Part shown: positions 61,737 through 64,000 of the stretch, piece by piece | Position numbering within the stretch: the first letter of the stretch is position 1 | How the letters are laid out: each line of letters begins with the position of its first letter | NCBI RefSeq assembly: GCF_000407485.1 | Contig: NZ_ASWD01000002.1 | Coordinates: 1,116,001-1,180,000 of the forward strand | Length of the DNA: 64,000 bases | Origin: Enterococcus pallens ATCC BAA-351 | GTDB lineage: Bacteria; Bacillota; Bacilli; Lactobacillales; Enterococcaceae | Direction of reading: 5' to 3' | Notes under the pieces: generated by a model | Told to the model about the DNA's origin: nothing | Seen by the model: the letters and a program-made list of their open reading frames with translations, nothing else | Database searches by the model: none | Made by a program: the position numbers and the translations under genes

Positions 61737-61755
61737 TTTGATTTCAACTAAATGT

Positions 61756-61805
61756 ACAACCCTTTAAGGCTGAAAAACAACTCAGTTTTGACGGGTTGTT
61801 TTTTT
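61756..61805 (+). terminator. Intrinsic terminator in the 61.5-62.0 kb gap
   Basis: ACAACCC (61756-61762) pairs with GGGTTGT (61793-61799), with an inner CTGAAAAAC/AACTCAG hairpin, then seven T. No intact plus-strand gene precedes it. Confidence 0.7.
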
Positions 61806-61842
61806 AATTAAAAATTTATTATTTATGTATTTAAATTATCTT

Positions 61843-61871
61843 TTGTATTTATTGACATTTATGTATATAAT
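61843..61871 (+). promoter_or_regulatory. Promoter of the LPXTG protein gene
   Basis: TTGTAT (61843-61848), 17 bp, TATAAT (61866-61871). It gives a 5' UTR of about 85 bases. Confidence 0.75.
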
Positions 61872-61962
61872 AATAAGCAAAGAATGAAAATCTTTTCTTC
61901 TATTTGCTTAATAAATACTTATAGATGAAAAGAGACTTAAATGAATACTAGGAGGAAGATCA

Positions 61963-63495
61963 TTGAAAAAGTTTGTTGGTTTATTGGTTATCGCCTCATT
62001 TTTTCTAACAGGCTCCGCTTCAGCAATGGCGGAGACCTATAACACAGTAGAAAAACCAAAAGAAGCGATTGAAAATGCCAGTGTATGGAATCGAGACATT
62101 GGGGACGGCATTGATACCTTCAAGTACGAAAACGGTAAATGGGTGCCTGTTGAAAGTACTTCAAAAAGAAGAGCTGCAGCCAAAGAAGAATATCTTAAAA
62201 AAGTAGTTGCGCCAAATAAAGAAGCACGCAAACAAGCGGAAGAATTGAAGCAGGGTTATATTGAGCAAGCAAAACAGGATGCAGATGTCTTTGCTCAATT
62301 ATCGGAGGACGAAAGTATGCTGGCTGCTTACACTGACGAACAGGGAACTCACGAGGTAAAAATTCCAAAGGTCCAGCTACCGGAGGAAATTGAAGAACCA
62401 GGTACTTTCTTTGTTAGTGATGCTGTGCCGGAGATGTTGGAAGTGTTACCTATTAAAAAAACTAAAGATACTACTACTCCAACAGCTGTGACACTAAAAT
62501 TCGATCAAGAGAAAGAATTTACAGAGGCTGAAAACAATAAAGTACTAAAAAAAGCCGACCTTTTGAACCGAGTGACCTATTCAGGAAATCCAAGTGAACT
62601 GACTCTAACCATTACATCAAAAATGGTTTATGCAGCTATTGATGAAACTGTTTATTATCATGACTTGGCTGCGTTGTTAACCAAAACAACTGTTGATAAA
62701 ATTTCAGTACTGACAGAAGAACAAGCCAGCTCTCTAAAATTAACCGCAGCACAAAATGATTCAGCAGAGATCGAGCAAATCAATCTTTCCATGTCTGGAA
62801 GCTATGAAGTGAAGGTACAAAATCCTACTGGCGATACAGCAACACTTACCTATACTGTTACCGGAAATAATGGAGCATTACGAGTAGATCGTCCTGACCC
62901 AACCCCTGTTCCACAACCGATGAAAATCGAGGTTAAGGATCATACGTATCCGGTTGAGGTTGGCAAATATTTAGACGAAGCAGCTTTGCTGAACCTAGCA
63001 GCCTACACTGGCGACAAGAGCAAGCTGAAAATTTCTATTGCAACGGAGTATGTGTATGTTACGCCTAATGCGGAAGTGTATCATATTGACCTGCATGAAT
63101 TACTCAGCAAAGCCAATTTAGACACGATCACTGTCATGACTGAACAGGAAGCGGTCAATCAAGGACTGCGCCGGTCGACTGAAAACAATGATAAAGGCGG
63201 AATTGATACCATTGACCGTTCACTGCCGGGCAAATATCATGTAACTTATACCGACGGGCAAGTTTCTGCCACCAGCGTGATTACAATCGGTGAAGTAAAA
63301 CCTAAGCAGGAACAGATTACTACACCAGTAAATACGCCAAGACAAACAACTACAGCAAAAACCTATCCAACGACTCAGGCAAAAAATCTGCCGAAAACTG
63401 GTAGCACCACTTCCAATCTTTTGATGGTATTAGGTGTAGGAATTGTAGCTGCAGCGGCTTTTCTTTACTGGAAAAAAACAGCGAAAAAAGCTTAA
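61963..63495 (+). CDS. LPXTG cell-wall-anchored surface protein with two homologous modules
   Basis: 510 aa. Signal peptide (about 1-23, ending SASAMAE), a charged helical N-terminal region, two related modules of about 105 residues (around 195-300 and 330-435; each with an LLNxxxYxGxxSxL start, YVYxxxxxxVYHxDLxxLL core and SGxYxV end), a Thr/Gln-rich stretch, then sortase motif LPKTG at 476-480, a hydrophobic helix and a KKTAKKA tail. The start is a TTG with AGGAGGA eight bases upstream. It is probably an adhesin or wall protein; the ligand is unknown. Confidence 0.87.
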   Translation: MKKFVGLLVIASFFLTGSASAMAETYNTVEKPKEAIENASVWNRDIGDGIDTFKYENGKWVPVESTSKRRAAAKEEYLKKVVAPNKEARKQAEELKQGYIEQAKQDADVFAQLSEDESMLAAYTDEQGTHEVKIPKVQLPEEIEEPGTFFVSDAVPEMLEVLPIKKTKDTTTPTAVTLKFDQEKEFTEAENNKVLKKADLLNRVTYSGNPSELTLTITSKMVYAAIDETVYYHDLAALLTKTTVDKISVLTEEQASSLKLTAAQNDSAEIEQINLSMSGSYEVKVQNPTGDTATLTYTVTGNNGALRVDRPDPTPVPQPMKIEVKDHTYPVEVGKYLDEAALLNLAAYTGDKSKLKISIATEYVYVTPNAEVYHIDLHELLSKANLDTITVMTEQEAVNQGLRRSTENNDKGGIDTIDRSLPGKYHVTYTDGQVSATSVITIGEVKPKQEQITTPVNTPRQTTTAKTYPTTQAKNLPKTGSTTSNLLMVLGVGIVAAAAFLYWKKTAKKA

Positions 63496-63506
63496 TGACG
63501 AATTCG

Positions 63507-63538
63507 AAGGACAACTGCCGCAGGTAGTTGTCCTTTTT
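63507..63538 (+). terminator. Intrinsic terminator after the LPXTG gene
   Basis: AAGGACAACT / AGTTGTCCTT stem with TTTTTG tail. Confidence 0.85.
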
Positions 63539-63539
63539 G

Positions 63540-64000
63540 TCAATTTTTAGGAAAAAGCAGCACCTGCCAGCTGGCAATGTCCTTGTTCATCGCCAAATCA
63601 AAAGCTAATTGAATATCCTCTAGAGTAAACCGATGAGAAACCAGCGTACCTGGCTCCAGGCGTTTTTGTTCAATCAAGGAAAGCGCGGCTGCCCATTCTT
63701 TACCAGGAAAAGGTGCCGAATAAGAGCTCCAAAGACCCTTAAGCGTATATTCTCTTTGAAAAATATTATTGAATGCCTGCTGGCGCAGCATCATATTCAT
63801 AGGCTCCTGCCCATAATAACCAATGGTTCCGCCCTTTTTAGCAATCAGCAAACATTGCTCCACAGCTACAAAAGAGCTGGTGCATTCCACTACAACATCT
63901 ACACCTTGTCCCTCAGTCAGCTGAGCAATTCGTTCTTCCACCGACTCACGCAGCATATCAATGGTATCCGTCACACCGTGCATTTTAGCTTCCCATAAAT
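63540..64000 (-). CDS. Zinc-type alcohol/polyol dehydrogenase, 5' part missing
   Basis: The last ~153 residues of an MDR-family dehydrogenase. Visible: the Rossmann part GQGVDVVVECTSSFVAVEQCLLIAKKGGTIGYYG and, near the C-terminus, LVSHRFTLEDIQLAFDLAMN, typical of threonine/sorbitol/galactitol-phosphate dehydrogenases. The frame is open to the window's right edge, and the residues before the first internal Met continue the domain, so the start lies outside. Substrate cannot be told. It is convergent with the LPXTG gene. Confidence 0.87.
   Translation of the reverse strand, partial: LWEAKMHGVTDTIDMLRESVEERIAQLTEGQGVDVVVECTSSFVAVEQCLLIAKKGGTIGYYGQEPMNMMLRQQAFNNIFQREYTLKGLWSSYSAPFPGKEWAAALSLIEQKRLEPGTLVSHRFTLEDIQLAFDLAMNKDIASWQVLLFPKN

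Noticed and set aside
1-64000. tRNA or rRNA genes, insertion sequences, prophage, integrase sites or CRISPR arrays
   Set aside because: I looked for cloverleaf-like clusters, transposase or integrase motifs and regularly spaced repeats and saw none that I could support.

Overview
The window looks like chromosomal DNA of an Enterococcus or a very close relative. Housekeeping blocks have the Firmicutes/enterococcal gene order (prs-glmU-purR; recA-cinA-pgsA-rodZ-ymfI-ymfH-ymfF; dut-radA-yacL-gltX-cysE-cysS-mrnC-rlmB-yacP-sigH). Shine-Dalgarno sites are strong, TTG and GTG starts are common, and the LexA, Zur and T-box signals are of Gram-positive type. A crtN-crtM pair predicts a yellow C30 carotenoid, so a pigmented enterococcus is likely. 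I see no rRNA, tRNA, insertion sequence, prophage or CRISPR array.

Layout. 1-7 kb: prs (cut by the window edge), glmU, purR, a Zur-type zinc ABC operon (adcA-adcC-adcB), orphan ispE and an Hsp20. 7-20 kb: mprF, rny, recA with a LexA site, cinA, the pgsA/rodZ/ymf operon, mscL and veg. 20-30 kb: one long leftward block from dut to sigH, interrupted by a cysteine T-box between gltX and cysE. 30-34 kb: a CDF transporter, then crtN-crtM-tetR behind a palindromic operator, then an alpha/beta hydrolase broken by one in-frame TGA. 34-38 kb: two divergent secreted proteins that share a triplicated repeat but carry different cysteine-hydrolase domains. 38-40 kb: a radical-SAM DNA-repair-like pair with a near-perfect LexA operator on its promoter. 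40-51 kb: amino-acid transport and regulation. 51-58 kb: an RNA-repair locus. 58-64 kb: an AraC regulator with a DUF3788 protein, an Asp-box membrane protein, an LPXTG surface protein and a partial alcohol dehydrogenase.

The main discovery candidates are two. (1) Transcription attenuators with leader peptides, a mechanism uncommon in Firmicutes, where T-boxes usually do this job. A Phe-rich 19-residue leader precedes an orphan TrpX-like binding lipoprotein. Two homologous Cys-containing leaders precede a LysR gene and a URO-D-like methyltransferase plus amino-acid ABC transporter operon. In both Cys leaders I could pair segments 1:2, 2:3 and 3:4 by hand, with compensatory changes and synonymous codon changes between the copies. 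(2) A bacterial Pnkp/Hen1 RNA-repair operon (hen1-pnkp-rlaP) divergent from two tandem WYL-domain regulators. It probably mends RNAs cut by ribotoxins.

Functional links: cysteine supply is sensed in two ways here, by a T-box for CysE/CysS and by leader peptides for the predicted import operon. LexA sites tie recA and the radical-SAM pair to the SOS response. All family assignments come from reading motifs in the translated sequence; no database search was run.
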